A stretch of DNA of 64,000 nt, from the NCBI GenBank assembly GCA_037951165.1, contig JBBDHG010000116.1, forward strand, positions 4,255,501 through 4,319,500, given 5' to 3'. Within the stretch, counting starts at the first letter, position 1; each line of letters starts with the position of its first letter. This DNA is from Lophius americanus. Lineage: Eukaryota > Chordata > Actinopteri > Lophiiformes > Lophiidae. The notes beneath the pieces were generated by a model, which was not told the DNA's origin, did not search any database, and worked only from the letters and a program-made list of their open reading frames with translations. The position numbers were made by a program, and so were the translations under genes. Shown in pieces: positions 23,901 to 36,793 of the stretch.

Positions 23901-24290
23901 GTTTAGGTCACATTTTTAACCAAATGATTGTGTGTTTTAGGAGACAGTCATCCGTTAGTATCAGTATTGTGTATTTCCACTTATTAAAGGCACAGCAAAC
24001 CAAAGAAAAGATAATTCTAATGCCTCCATTTACTAACTGCAATGACAACAGGTAAAGTCAAATTAATGTAATGACCAAAAGAAAAAACTTCTTTTGCTTA
24101 GTCTCAGCCTTAAAGATAAAGTCCTTGGAGATCTGGAGGGAGCCAGGAGTGGAGGTACTCCTCCTTTGTGTCAAAAACAGCAGGTAGAGGTAGTTTGGGC
24201 ATAGGATTGCATCTGAAAAAGGTTTTAGAGACACGTCTAACTGGGAGGAGACCCCAAAGTTATACCTAACGCTTACTGGTGGGACTATTC
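17946..24290. other. Long repeat-poor intron sequence
   Basis: About 6.3 kb in which I recognise no transposon fragment. Only simple tracts stand out: a G-rich run near 20046-20072 and a C-run then A-run near 20856-20872. The segment 18050-18760 is balanced in composition and free of low-complexity sequence. Small open frames throughout have random-looking peptides. It is likely intron of the neurexin gene and may include conserved non-coding elements, which cannot be judged from one genome. Confidence 0.45.
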
Positions 24291-24292
24291 AT

Positions 24293-24470
24293 CTCATCTG
24301 GCCTGGAATCGCCTCAGGGTCCCCCAAGTTACGCTGTAGAGCATTGCTGGACAGGAGGACATCTGGAAAACCCTTCTTAGCTTGCTGCCACTGTCACCCA
24401 ACCCCAGAAGAAGAAAAGAAGAAGAAGAAGAAAATGGATGGATATATGGATGGATGGATGGTAGCAATAT
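24293..24470 (+). mobile_element. Rex3 (RTE-clade) LINE, 3' end
   Basis: The plus strand reads LAWNRLRVPQVTL, a stop, then SIAGQEDIWKTLLSLLPLSP. This matches the extreme C-terminus of Rex3 ORF2, usually LAWERLGVPPEELEEVAGERxVWASLLRLLPPRP. It is followed by the characteristic short 3' tail: AGAAGAAG units and ATGGATGGATGG units at 24414-24465. The copy is strongly 5' truncated and carries a stop, so it is dead. Confidence 0.9.
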
Positions 24471-25625
24471 AATCCAACAACATCTTTTATATATGATCCA
24501 TACAGGTTCCAAACCTTCAGATAATCCTCTAGGCTGGGTTGCTGATTTGATCTCCAGCCCTCACCCAGGTGTTTCCTTTAGGAAGACACAAACCTCCACA
24601 TTGCTTCTGATCTCTGCACGGCTGATGGAGTCAGGCCTAAGTGAGTCCACAAACCGGAAGTATTGCACTTAGGTGAAGCAAACCAAATGAATGTCCTCAT
24701 AAAGAGCAAACAGTGTGGATCAACTGTTCAGAGCTACATTCACATATGGTAATAAAAACCTAATGTAATTTAATTCCTTTTTTCCTGAGAGCATCTTTAA
24801 ATAAATCATTGCATTAATGGCTGCCAACTCTGTGGGCGGTTCTAATTACATAGAGCCTCTGACTATGCATTTATCCGGCAAGGCAGGAGCTTTTTTTTTC
24901 ATAGCCTGTCAGAAGGCAGACAACTGTTGTGAATGGTGAGAGTGTGGCCAGAACTGAAAGACACTTGAACAAGTGGAGCTTGAAGTATTTCAGTTTAAGG
25001 AAGTACTTTTGATTCCTTCAGCAGCAGCAATGTGACATTTGAGGGACATTTAAATCTGAAAAATTAACCTCGGCACCTGCTGAGGAAGAGCAACTAGACA
25101 TTTCTGTTTAAAGATGTCTAAAGGGCTTATACCCCCACTCAGGGGTCATCTCCATCATCGATCACCTGGGCTGGATAGTAACTAAGTGAATTTACTCAAC
25201 TGTACTGAAGTAAACATTTGAAGTACTTAACTTAAGTATTTCCATTTCATGCAACATTACACTCTTTTTCCACATTCTTCTATAGCGGCAGCTACTATTC
25301 ACTTTACAGATGACGATTTTTCATACACTTCATGCATCTCCAAATGAAGGATTAAATGCATCTTCATTATTTGTGAAAATTCTTCCTCGTTTCATCTGTA
25401 TAACTAAAAGAGCTTGAATAATCTGTAAAATGCCACAAAGCGGAGAGAACAGGTTGATCTTATAAGAGCTTGACATTTAAGGGATGTTTGGCTCTCCAAA
25501 CAGGATATGTTGATTTTATACAATAATCATCAACAGGAAGTAGTTGGATTACCTCAATCTCTAACATCTAAACTAGTAACAGAGACCTTCACATTAAAAC
25601 AGAAGTAATATAATAAAAACATAAT
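24471..25625. other. Non-coding stretch
   Basis: About 1.15 kb without a recognised element. Confidence 0.4.
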
Positions 25626-25627
25626 CA

Positions 25628-25702
25628 TAATATAAAGTACTTTGAGATTTGATCCAAATGTAAAGTGCATTATAAATTAAATGTATTATTATTATTATAA
25701 AG
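25628..25702 (+). mobile_element. L2-type LINE 3' tail
   Basis: AAGTACTTTGAGATTTGATC then TGTAAAGTGCATTATAAATT and AAATGTATTATTATTATTAT. This is the standard teleost L2 3' end (AAAGTGCTTTGAG...AAAGCGCTATATAAATAAAATG plus ATT repeats). No coding part is visible upstream. Confidence 0.75.
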
Positions 25703-26290
25703 AAACCAAAAGCACTTTTACTTTTGGCACTTTAAGTATATCAGGTGTTTTCCTTGTAATGTAGTATTTTAACTGCGTGGTATTAGTACTTCTACGCAAA
25801 ATAAATTATTTGAATACTTAATAACATTGTAGTCTTAACATTTCTACCCAGACTGTTTCACCAGCAGTCAAACTTTGAATTATGTGATGCTGAAGACTCA
25901 AGTGATGAGACGCAGCAGATAATCCAGACAAAAGTGTCACTAATGATGGACTTTAAGCAGGGCATATATTGTAAGATGATAAATAACAACATAATGTTGT
26001 TTGAAAGCTGATGATCGATGTTCTCCCTCTGAACAGTCGGATCGGCACATGTGGCTTAAGTGCTCACACTGTTCGGCCGTTGGCCTCAGCAGCCTGTTGT
26101 CACCACTGATAAATATCAGTAAGATTAATTGGGCAAGAAGAAGTTTCTTTACTAGCATCATGCTGACAACACAAAACATAGCGCACTTGATCATTTGTAA
26201 CGTCCTTTGTGTCAAAGCGTCGGCGTATATGGACTAGTAGGTGGCTAGGATGTGTGGTCGTGGTGATGCTGGTCGAGAATTGGAGGTGAG
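25703..26290. other. Non-coding stretch
   Basis: Nothing recognised. Overlapping open frames on both strands near 25940-26237 are shadows of each other with no family resemblance. Confidence 0.4.
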
Positions 26291-26390
26291 CTAGTAATAC
26301 GGAGTGCTAACTAGTAATACGGAGTGCTAACTAGTAATACGGAGTGCTAACTAGTAATACGGAGTGCTAACTAGTAATACGGAGTGCTAC
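26291..26390. repeat. 20-bp minisatellite, 5 copies
   Basis: Five head-to-tail copies of CTAGTAATACGGAGTGCTAA. The first four are identical and the last differs only in its final base (C instead of A). The near identity means recent expansion or active homogenisation. Copy number is likely to vary between individuals. Confidence 0.98.
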
Positions 26391-29300
26391 CTTGATAGCT
26401 ACCACCGCACTAACATCTAAGGGTCTTTCTTCTTCCTCCTGTCTATACAGTTGCTATCATCCATAAAAATCCAAGATGTGCTATGTCGCCATGGCAACTC
26501 AGAAACTCAGTAGCCACTTTGAACAGGTGCGGTGAGGAAGAATGCGCTGACATCAGGCAATCGAGTTATGGCCGTTTGTGCGATGCCTTTAGGCAACAAT
26601 TTCTGGCACGTTAAAACCAAGATCCGATTGTCCTATATTTGTCCAGCGGTTGCTGATAGGTCCTCGCTTCCCCCGTATGCTGCCCAACAAACAACTCCTG
26701 ATGAGTCCATCATCCGGCCTGACGGTCGTGAGGCCCAAGATCGGGCCAAAGGAATAGGCTGACATCATACTGTGTGTGACGACTCTGAATGTATGAAACA
26801 CCTTACTGTATGTTAAGTACCTGACCCCCATCAGTCAGTTAGAGCTGAGGAAGCCTTTTGGATGAGAGCTGCACTGTTTTCAACTTTAAACAACATGTTC
26901 AGTCGCTCCAGATCTAGCCTCTGAGGATTACCATGACCTGGGCACTGAACGACATAAACATGCTGCAGGGAGGCTTTCTGAAGGATGTGACTTGAGTCTG
27001 AAGATGTCAGCAGTGGCACTGCAGCGAAGCGGCCTTCGAAGAGTTTTGAAACCCACTGGCGTCTTCATCCATCATGAATAAAATTGATGAATTTGATATT
27101 AAATGAGTTCCTGTAGGATCTACATGAAGGTCTAGCTCCAAATCAGTTTCCCTAACCAAGGTTGATACCAACACTGCAACCTCGGAGGAAGAATATCCAG
27201 TTCATCTCCCACTCTACTAAAGCTCCACCGGTGGCCAAAATAAATTTGTGATACAAAAGTTGAGGATTAATCGATATCTGTCAAACTCCTGACGGCTGAG
27301 GAGAGAGACTCACCGGGACTCAGACTCGTGAAAGTGGCGGCGGCCCACGCTACTTTTTGCGATGCGGCTGCGTTCATGAACGGCGGTTTCTCAATACTCT
27401 AATATTCTTCCCTTTTTCATCTACAGCCCTGACAAGACCCAGGAGGTTAGTTGAGTAGGTTCGAAAAAAAGGTTGAGATGAATTCTAAACGCTAAATTGT
27501 GCATTAGAGCTAATTATACTTGTCTTGTGAGGACTGTGAAGTTGTCCTTGCAAACTTGTCTGCGAGGAAGCTTTGAGGAACCTGAGAACAGTGTGTGACT
27601 GTGAGGAGGTCAGGAATATGGGCAAAATGTTAGTGTGTGCACACATGCTGGTGAATCCCTCGGTGTGTGCGTGCTGCTGGGGGTGGAGAGAGGAGATAAA
27701 AGTCTCTGACAGCTTTATCTGCATCACCATCTGTCTTTATCTGGTGCCAGAATCTCTGCGCTCTCAAAGCTCTCCATCCGCCTTGTTCTCTTAACCACTC
27801 ATCTTATCTCAGGCTGATGCCAAACAGTGTCGGGTTTTTTCAACCGTAATTAAACAGTAACCGACTTAAACCCTTGACAAATAACCCGTGGTCATCGGAA
27901 AAATTAAACGGAGAAAGGAATCGCTTGAGAACGGATGTCTGGAGGGACAGACGACCCAAAAAATATGTCTTCAGTCACAGTTGTCGCTGGAGTGTGGTTT
28001 CCTTTCTCCCTCTCCGTCAGCTGGCTCTGAGTAGACAGTTGTGGTGAGGGATGGCTCCCTAACGGGTAATCAGAGGCCGCCCCTTATTTAATGCAATGAG
28101 CCCGGGCAGGACAGCCAGTGATGGAGGTTCTGTGTGGAGGCCGGCTATGTGGTACGCAATGGCCCGTAACTGTAGATTAGACACTTCTCAGTGCGACAAC
28201 TTGCCAGCTGTAAATGCAATGACTGTCAAAAAGTGAGCGGCGCCTGGGAGAAACGGCAATAAATACAAACAGACACCTCTTAAGACTATATTAAAAAAGA
28301 TTATGCAAGCCCTTGTTTAAAAAGTGCATCTGAACTGCTGTAACTTTAAACCGCCATCTGTCAGGCAATTTAGAAAGTTTACGAGCAGCTCCCAAAGAGA
28401 ATGGCTCTGATAGTTGCTCCTTTCTTCATTAATGACTCATCACTCCATGCTTAGCAAATACCACCCGATTCTCTGCTCTTTATTCCTTTTGTGCCTTTTT
28501 GCCTTCAGTGAAATCAGCTACATGAAAGACTCCACATTTCAATAGTCTGAAGCGGGGAATTTGACTTCTGCTAAGCGTAACCTGTATGATAATTCCTAAT
28601 AATACTAAATGAGGCATAAAGCAGAAGAAGGTTCGTGTGCGAACTCTTTTTTTTGTTTTGTTCGATATGCTGCTCCTTTGAAGATGGGAGGGAAATGTGC
28701 AACAAACGTGTTTTTTTTCTGTGGTTTTGAAAAGCAAACATGAGTCAAGAGCAGAAAAACACTGAAAAGAATGTTTTCTTTTTGAATTTGCTTAATTTGT
28801 GGAATTTTTCCTGTTAAGCGGTCACATAAAATGATTACAATTAAATCCAGAACTATATTTTTGGAGCTTGAGTTTACTTTTATTTTAAAGTTGAATGCAC
28901 TTCTTATGTTTTGGTTGATTTAAGTCACCAATTCACCGACGCTGCATGTTCGTGGATTCCACCACACTGCCAAGCTTCAAGCCAGAACAAAACTGCAGCA
29001 CGTCTGTGTAAATTACATTAGAACTACTTGGTTTGTTTTTTAGCAGCATTACGCAAAAAAAAAGAAAAAAATTACAAAAAATGATGAAGGGATTTCCAAC
29101 AATTAGATTGACAAATAGGGGATTAAGAAAATAATACACTGAATTATGATATATGTTGATATTTTTTGCTTATATCTGTTAAATTCAAACGGTTGTTTGA
29201 AATGTTAACAAATGTTGGCAAATGTATTTTTTGTCAAAAATGTAAATACTGTATATCAGGGAGGAACTGCGACAAAGTCTTCAAGAACTTTGTGTTAATA

Positions 29301-30645
29301 GTGATGAGGGCTTCTTATTGGCATTATTACATAATGATTAAGCTAACTGGCTAACAATATTAACAATATTCAAGACACAAGACATCTTCTACTGAAAATG
29401 TAATCAAAATAATTGAATGCAGTTTATTCAAGAATGCATAATGGTATTAAACGTGTGCACTCATTTATGTGATAGTATAAAAGTAACAATTAAAGATAAA
29501 TGGTAATTGTATGTTAGCATAATGAGATCCTAAAGAAAATCTGTGCTTAAACTCAAAGAGGGATTAATACGTAAGCCTTTTTATATCTTCAAATATTTGA
29601 TCTGGATATGAACCACTTCCTTTACATATAAATACAAAAAAACATCCTATTTCTCATGCTAGAATTGTTTCATAAAAGCATAAATTCACCATTTAAAAGA
29701 AAACACAATGCAGACGATAACAAATATTCTTCTAAAAACTATTGGTCCATCCATGTTTTCGATGTTTCCAACACTCATGGTTGTTTCGCAAAAGAAGTTT
29801 TTTATTTTGAGATTTCTTTCAACAACACCGTTTGGATCTTTGATTCGATACAAATGGCTTTGCCGTTTCTGATAGGGATAATTTGAACTGGTAACGTAGC
29901 AGACAAAAAAAAAATGCTATCGACTTCAAAAATAGATTTTATGTGTAAATTATTTCTGGCTTCTTTTCACACGTTTGCTCGAAGGTCTTGCAAGGGCATA
30001 TCTTTTCCAGCAGCCACAGATGGAAGATTCACTTATCAGCCAACTGCCATATCTGTCCGTACCATTCATTTCCTCGACCCAAGACCCCAGGCCCTGATGG
30101 CAGAAATGTCACACAGATAATCGAAAACGATGTGCTGCCCACCCAATGACCATTTTTTCTTCTGTAGAACTGACAACCAGTGGAAGATACATATTTCTGT
30201 TTCTACGGAACTGAATGAAAGAGAAATGCTCAGTGAAGTAATTCTTCTGTGTCAGTGCGTCTTTCCTTCTTGTTGTAAATGGTGAACCCAAAGGGAACTT
30301 TCAATGTTCTGGAGACAAAAAAAATTCAAAGGAATTTCTAAGATTTTGTATATATTTCAGTTTTCCTTCTAGTACTCAGTCCACCTCTAGGACGTTCCTC
30401 AAAATCGTTCCTAATTTTGGAATAAAAATAATTTGTTTTTCCTTCATCATCATTTAATCAGTTAATGGATCTCAGTCAGGTGCTATTACAGGACCAAAGT
30501 ACTTATAACTTTATGCACAGTATCAATAATGGGTTGAAAAGTTATTGACCTAGGGCTTAATTTACACAACAATGTTGTAGCTTAAACTATCTTTCATCCA
30601 TCAAAAAACCCACCTTCTCTTCTTCTTACTTATTCTGTGTGATCG
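26391..30645. other. Long repeat-poor intron sequence
   Basis: About 4.2 kb without a recognised transposon. The segment 28080-28460 is compositionally balanced and free of low-complexity sequence. Some AT-rich parts (29000-29900) show only poly-A or poly-T runs. Open frames are short and unremarkable. Confidence 0.4.
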
Positions 30646-30649
30646 CTGC

Positions 30650-30785
30650 GGTTGAGTTCGGATTTATTTCTAGCTTTTATTGCATGTAAGGTTTGATATT
30701 TATTGTGTTTGTTTTTTATTGTGTATCTGAAATGTGACCTTGAGTGTCCTGAAAGGCGTCCATGAATAAAACGTATTATTATTAA
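30650..30785 (+). mobile_element. L2-type LINE 3' tail
   Basis: TTTTTTATTGTGTATCTGAA, then GTGACCTTGAGTGTCCTGAAAGG, then CATGAATAAAACGTATTATTATTA. This matches the L2 3' end pattern (TTGAGTGTCTTGAAAAGCGC..ATAAATAAAATGTATTATTATTA). Coding sequence is not recognisable upstream. Confidence 0.75.
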
Positions 30786-33361
30786 ACGGAAAAAATGATT
30801 TCTTTGCATTTGAATGGGGTTCTGCATCCATGTTCATGCGATAGTGTAATGTTTTAAAGTCAAGGTCACAGAACAACACCAACCAGCATGTGTATATCAT
30901 CTTTTTAGGCCCCTGAAAATGCAGTTTCCATGTAAACAAAAGGCTGAAACACAGAAAAGTTCACCGCATTATATGAAAACAATCATAAAAAAAAATATCA
31001 TCATTTTCTGATGAGCCAGAGTTTCAGGAACTCTGATTGAACAACAATAGAAGCTTAGCATGAGGTTCGCCATCACAGGACCGATTGGTTGCCCTAGTTT
31101 TCAGAATAATTTGCCATTTTTACTGAGCTTGAACTATGTTGAACCTACCTTTATGGAAAAGAATCAATTGGATAAAGTCTGACTTATAGCCCTAGGATGC
31201 AGGCCAGTCCTGGAGAAATATCAAGATGACACTCTTGTCTGACCCTAGAAAGCCATCTTGAATAGAAATAGGAGTTCTGATCCAACCCCCATAGAGAGGA
31301 CAGGTTTCCGTTATCATTTAAGTCCACTTTGCAGAAGCAAGCAGTGGGCTATGGTTGATTTACCTTGCATATAATAAAAGAAGTGGGTTCTTCTTCAACG
31401 ATTTTCTAACTTATCATATACTTATCATGCAGATCTATGAGGATATAAAGTATACAGAGATTATATACGATTCTGTGCTGAGTGATAAGAACTGAATTTG
31501 GTCGCGCTAGATAATGATAGAGGGATAGACCAATGAGATGTGTGACGAACCTCCTCGTAGAACTTACAGAGTATTCTTGAATATGTTTCCTGATCCACCC
31601 AATAACCTTAATTAGGTCTACTGATTCTCGGGGAGCTCCGCGGTATTTGACTTCTCCGGGTGATTAAACACTGTGAAGTCTCCACCTGTCAGTGGAGCTG
31701 ATGAAGACTACCAACTGGGGAGCAATGTTTTTTCAAGAGCCGAATGTATTTGGGCTACGATCTATGATAGCCTGACCCAGATGACAGAGAATCTTTATAG
31801 ACGTATGAGAAATAGCGCGCTGCAACAGCAATATCCACAGCCATGTTTGGTATGCTCACCCATGATTCATTCTGATGGCATTTTTCAAATAATGAATTTC
31901 AGAGCTATTTCATCTCGACTCCTAAATGTCAACAAGAAAGTATGGAACACTTTCTCACACACCCACAGTAAATAAATAGAGAAATGCAAGAAATACTATC
32001 TTGTGACGGTATTTTCTTTGCACTTTCCAAAGCAGCAGGAAAGTGTCTGATCATAAAGCCTCATATACATAAAACCCCAGAGGCTGATGACAGAATGTCA
32101 TGGTGTCATCAGGGATGTCCTGTCTTCTGTCAGGTGAAGCCAAGTACCCCCCTGATCAGCACAGAATATTCTATTCAGACTATAATGACTTGATACTGTT
32201 GACAGGGCGCTGTTTCATCAGTGTCTGATTCATTAAACAACAATTTTTTTTTACTGACACATATTGAACTTCACTCGTTTACAATGTTTTTGGTCCATTT
32301 TATTATCCCTTTTTCTATTCTTTCAGCTGCATCACTGCCATAGTATGCATTCAAGATGGGATTGGAATAGAATTCGGGATTTTGGACTTACATTTGCCTT
32401 TAAGTTGCAGCAATAATGATTAAATGATATATTTCCCATTGCTGCTGCCTTCACACCAAATGCAACGCTCAAATGCTAATCGCGCGAATGACGCCCGTGA
32501 ACGTACGTTATTCACTTCCAGGAATCATACGTACAACATCTCTGTCCATCATTTCCTTCTATTGTCAACATGACCAATCAAACACAACTGCTGCCTTTAT
32601 AATTACTGCAAACTCACAGATGTTTCCTTTTGCATTCCGGATAAGCAGCTGTCCACCAGTGTCTAAAAACCAAACATCGCAGTGTTTGTGTTTACAACAT
32701 CATCCGCAGACATGTGAACACTGCACATGCTCTATAACGCGCTGTTGGCATATTATAAGACCCTCCCACCACTGCTAGTTTCTCTAAATGTAATAATGGG
32801 AAATAGTTCTATGCTGCTCGCTTGAAAAAAGGTATTTTAATCTCAATGTGTATTTTTTGTGGTAAAATAAACTATACAATTATAAAAATAATTATAATAA
32901 TAATACAAAACAATCCAATCGCGTTGAATTTGTGTGTGTCAACGTTCAAATGGGTTCAATCAGAAAAGACAAGTTCTGAAATCAATAAAAAAAGGTCTTG
33001 TTCCAAGCTAGGATGAGATGTGAAAATGCCATTTTTGATCCAGGCACCATAGCTAATAAATAAGGCTTTAGGTATTGGAGCTCAAGGCCACAATCAACGG
33101 TTGAACACAAAACTATTTGGAAGCTTGATTGGGTCCTTGAGGTCCCCATCAGCCGGGATGATATGAGGCATCGCTGCTGGGTTTCAGGTCTAATTTGCCT
33201 GTACGTCGCACCTCAAAGAGAGACAGGCATAATTAACAGAACCCAAACACACACCATGGGCTAAAAAGAGTCATTTAGAGGAGCGACTCAGGAGGAACGG
33301 CAGAAAATGAACAGTAATTGCAATGGGAGTGTAGGAGCCGAGCCGGTGTGTCGGAGTCATT
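30786..33361. other. Non-coding stretch
   Basis: About 2.6 kb without a confident element. GCCTTCACACCAAATGCAACGC near 32448 resembles GCATTCACACCAAAAACAACG near 36430, a motif I associate with fish DNA transposon ends, but too little is shared to call one. Confidence 0.35.
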
Positions 33362-33398
33362 GGTGTGTGTATGTGTGTGTGTGTGTGAGAGAGAGAGA
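33362..33398. repeat. (GT)n(GA)n compound microsatellite
   Basis: GT units with an AT interruption, then five GA units. Confidence 0.92.
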
Positions 33399-33604
33399 AT
33401 GAATGGGCCCGACAAGAGGGCGAGAAAGAGAGACAGAGAAGACAGATAGAGAATATACAGTTGAGAGCGAGCACAACGAGGACTGATGAGTTATCTTCAG
33501 TGAGACAAACAGGGAGGAAACGTTCAGAGAGGTTAGAATAAAACTTGCTACAACTCAACACAAAGTTCTGACAAAGTCGAGAGAAATGTGTTGTCCAAAC
33601 TACA

Positions 33605-33752
33605 CAAAAACATGTTTCTCTGCCCTGCGATGAACTTGCGACTTGTCCAGGGTGTACCCTGCCTCTCGCCCGATGTCAGCTGGGATATGCTCCAGCCCCC
33701 CGTGACCCTGAACAGGATAAGCGGTTGATAATGAATGAATGAATATTTCTTT
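33605..33752 (+). mobile_element. SINE-like repeat, 3' portion
   Basis: The segment reads TGCGACTTGTCCAGGGTGTA, CCCGATGTCAGCTGGGATATG, CTCCAGCCCCCCGTGACCC, AGGATAAGCGG, then AATGAATGAATGAA. It is the 3' part of a very common teleost dispersed repeat whose full copies begin with a tRNA-like head. A minus-strand relative is at 41772-42105 and a deleted one at 60645-60735. Confidence 0.85.
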
Positions 33753-34954
33753 CTTGCCAGTTTCCAGTAAGTGCCGTTTCACTTCCCAGATTTTTGAGGA
33801 ATTTTTTTTACAAGTCTATTGAGATGGAATTAAACGGTGTCTTTTTGTTGCTATAGATGACATTTAGAATTCTAAAGTGACGCTTTATTCTACATCAGAT
33901 TCAGGATAAATTATAGAACAGTTTTAAAGACCCTACAAAAATAATAATAAAAAGAAACGATAACTAACCGTAACCCTCTCAACTTTCTTTGTACCAGAGT
34001 AGATAAATACATACGGTGTTGTATTTCTGCCTCGTTCCTGAGGATATACAATGAACTTCTGCGCACATAAAAGTATTTCGTTGAAGAACATAAATTGTAT
34101 TTTCAAGGGGAAAATATTATTGAGCAAAGAATAACTCTGAACAAAAAATAAATTAAAAATCTATTCTGGGCCCAGTAAGTGAGTTTCCATGGTTGCTGTT
34201 ATCAACATACAGTAATAATGTCTCTCGCCCAGTTTTTTTAAGTCATTTGATTTCACATAGAGTTTTTCTCTGTGTGGTATCACACACATGCACACACACT
34301 ATCCAACAATGTATTGAATGTATTAGTGACAGACTGTTTCTTCTCCAGTCAGGTCGCTACTAGAATGACTTCCCTTCCAGAAGCCCACAGAGAGGAATGG
34401 TAACGTGATAATTCTGCAGGATTTATGTTAGAGATACCTCATTATTGAAGGACATGATAGACCAGGCAGTGGCTTGTGGTGCTGGTGAAATAGTAAGACC
34501 ATGTCTCATGAGTTCTCTTACTGTCAGCTGATCCGTTTCTGTGGCTTCTCATTCGGAAAGTTGAATGAACAACTAACAACTAATTGTCAAGGGTTCACCT
34601 GTGCTCCAAAATGAAGTTTATTCATAACCCTCTGGGGTCTGAGGTCAGGATAGCATTAGGGGTTAACCATAAGCATTTGAATAGTGCATTAAATAATATC
34701 CATCATCCCGATGTTTGGTGTCAATTTTTCACCTCTAGGATCTGCCACGCTACGGCGTATAGATAAATATGAATATGTAGACCTTATATACAACATTAAA
34801 TAATGTTCAATATGCAAATGATACGTATCTTACTTAATACAACATGTGACCTGTCAGTTTCACAATAACATCCTGTTATTAGTATACTGAACCCAAATGA
34901 AGATTTTTTTTTTACAATTTTAGGATAGCGTATTAAATGTTATGTGTAAAAATG
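33753..34954. other. Non-coding stretch
   Basis: About 1.2 kb of AT-rich sequence without a recognised element. Confidence 0.4.
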
Positions 34955-35390
34955 TATATTACTACCCACCAATCAACCACAACATTAAATCCACTTGCTT
35001 TATATTGTGCCGGTTCCTTTAACAGCACTTTATTGAACCGTTGTCTGACATCCTCTTGTCAGAACCGGGAATCTCTTTTTCCACAATTTGTGTTAAAGTA
35101 TCTCTTCTGCAGGATCAGATGATATAATGAGCCTTGACCCTGTTGACCTCTTGTGCCTCCTTAGACCATTATAGTAGATTCTAACGACTGCAGACCAGGA
35201 ACACCCATCCTTACCTGCAGTTCTAGAGATACTGTAACTCAGTAGCAACCTGGTTCTTATTGAAGGAGCTGAGATCTGTTTTCCAATTTTGCCTTATTCC
35301 ACCACATCAACTTTCTCCCTAATATATCCCGCCAAGTTTCCATTGTAAGGAGATAATCAATGAACCATGGCACTTGTCAGTAGCTAGACA
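34955..35390. mobile_element. Internally deleted DNA transposon, probably Tc1/mariner-like
   Basis: This is recognised from a common fish element whose ends read CAGCCATAACATTATGACCAC. Here the left part has CAACCACAACATTAAATCCAC (near 34974). The right part has GACTGCAGACCAGGAACACCC, CACATCAACTTTCTCCCTAATATATCCCGCC as two blocks, AGGAGATAATCAATG and CACTTGTCAGT, in the family's order. About 150 bases between the halves replace an interior that is normally about 1 kb or more. Superfamily assignment is from memory, and no transposase frame remains. Confidence 0.6.
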
Positions 35391-36557
35391 CTAGGAATAC
35401 ACACTTTCAAGTTGGCACAGCTAAACTCTGATACACCACCAGCAACAGCATTTGTTGTGTCCACTGCAATAAAAAAAATGAGAGCCATTGTCATTATTCT
35501 TCAAGGTTATTAAATGCATTCAAATCGTCTTAGCTCGACTATCCACAATCTCTCGTCCTATACTCTTTCACTTTACTCTCTCTCTCCCATCCTTTGTCCT
35601 TCTCCTTTTACAGGGAACTGGATGAAAAGTGAACTCGGGTCAACTGTGTTTCTGCCGCTTCAAGGTTCGGCCAGCCCAAAACCGATTTGGGGGTCGGGAT
35701 GTTGAAGTGGTGTGATCGCACATACATATTTGTGTATATGACTGAGAGTGGATAATGCCGATAGTTTCTTATCGTTGCATACTTAAGAATAGATCTGCAT
35801 GACCACAAGTCAGCTTCTGAAACCGCGCTATATCGGTGGATTTAAATATTTTGATACCAGCAGCATGACGACTAGATCATTCACCCGGTTTAATCTTTGT
35901 TGGTAATTAATAGAAAACGCCTCATTAAGAAGAAAATGAACTTTCAGTGTAAAGTTGCGTAGAGGAAGAACAGAGGTCGACGACCCAATTACAGCCTGTG
36001 TGAATGTATTTCTAAATGCCTGCTGTCCCTTAATTGCCATTTGAATTTCCCATCAGAAGTGGTTTACTTTGACCTTTAAGCGTAAAATATGAAAGCAATA
36101 AAAGCAGAAATGAGGCTAATAACTGGTAAGACGGAGGGGTAAAATAAATGCTGTTGGGCGATGGGTAATTTTCCTCAAACATGATCGAAAATGTGACCCT
36201 TGCAAGTATTAAACACTGAGAAGATCTTAAAGTCATTTGAAGAAGATGCCACCACTCCCAGATGGGACCTAATGACATCATCTCACGAATAAGGGACAAA
36301 GAGCGAGCAGGAAGCAAACTTCATTAAAACCTGAAATTGAGGTGAAGCTGGGTTCTGCTAGATTCAGAGAGCTTGTCTGGAACTTTAGTTGGTCCCGATG
36401 TCAGACCAGGTCCAGGTTCAGTCTAATGCTGCATTCACACCAAAAACAACGACACATATTTCCTTTCTCACTTCATTTGCGCAGGTGAAGAAACCTGCAA
36501 AAACACACGAACTATAATTTAATGTCTTTCCGCTGTTTTCCTCTGTTATCAACCATA
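35391..36557. other. Non-coding stretch
   Basis: About 1.2 kb. Nothing confident. A CACACCAAA motif at about 36435 is shared with 32450. Confidence 0.35.
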
Positions 36558-36606
36558 AGCAAAGTAATTACAACTGCCAAAGGATAGCAGTTGTAATTAC
36601 TTTGCT
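36558..36606. repeat. Perfect inverted repeat (20-bp arms, 9-nt loop)
   Basis: Left arm AGCAAAGTAATTACAACTGC at 36558-36577 and its exact reverse complement at 36587-36606 flank a 9-base loop. A transcript of either strand would form a strong hairpin. Confidence 0.95.
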
Positions 36607-36761
36607 ATCTTTGACCGACCAAGGACAACTCCAACCTTTGCATCAAAGTCCTTCTGATGTCCAGTCGTGTTTTATTTTTGAGATTGATTTCTTAACGCTG
36701 AAAGGCTTTTGTGTCCCCGAACATTTTTTTTTTTTTTTTAATAAACTCCATCGAATAAGTC

Positions 36762-36793
36762 GAATGACGGGAAAATATAAATTCCCGTCATTC
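36762..36793. repeat. Inverted repeat (12-bp arms, 8-nt loop)
   Basis: GAATGACGGGAA at 36762-36773 is exactly complementary to TTCCCGTCATTC at 36782-36793. It lies about 160 bases from the larger inverted repeat and just after a poly-T run (36725-36739). Confidence 0.9.

Noticed and set aside
26291..26390. Regular array resembling a CRISPR
   Set aside because: Direct head-to-tail 20-bp units with no spacers, in a vertebrate genome. It is a minisatellite.
32445..32470. Shared CACACCAAA-type motif with 36430
   Set aside because: About 20 bases of partial similarity is insufficient to call a transposon terminus.
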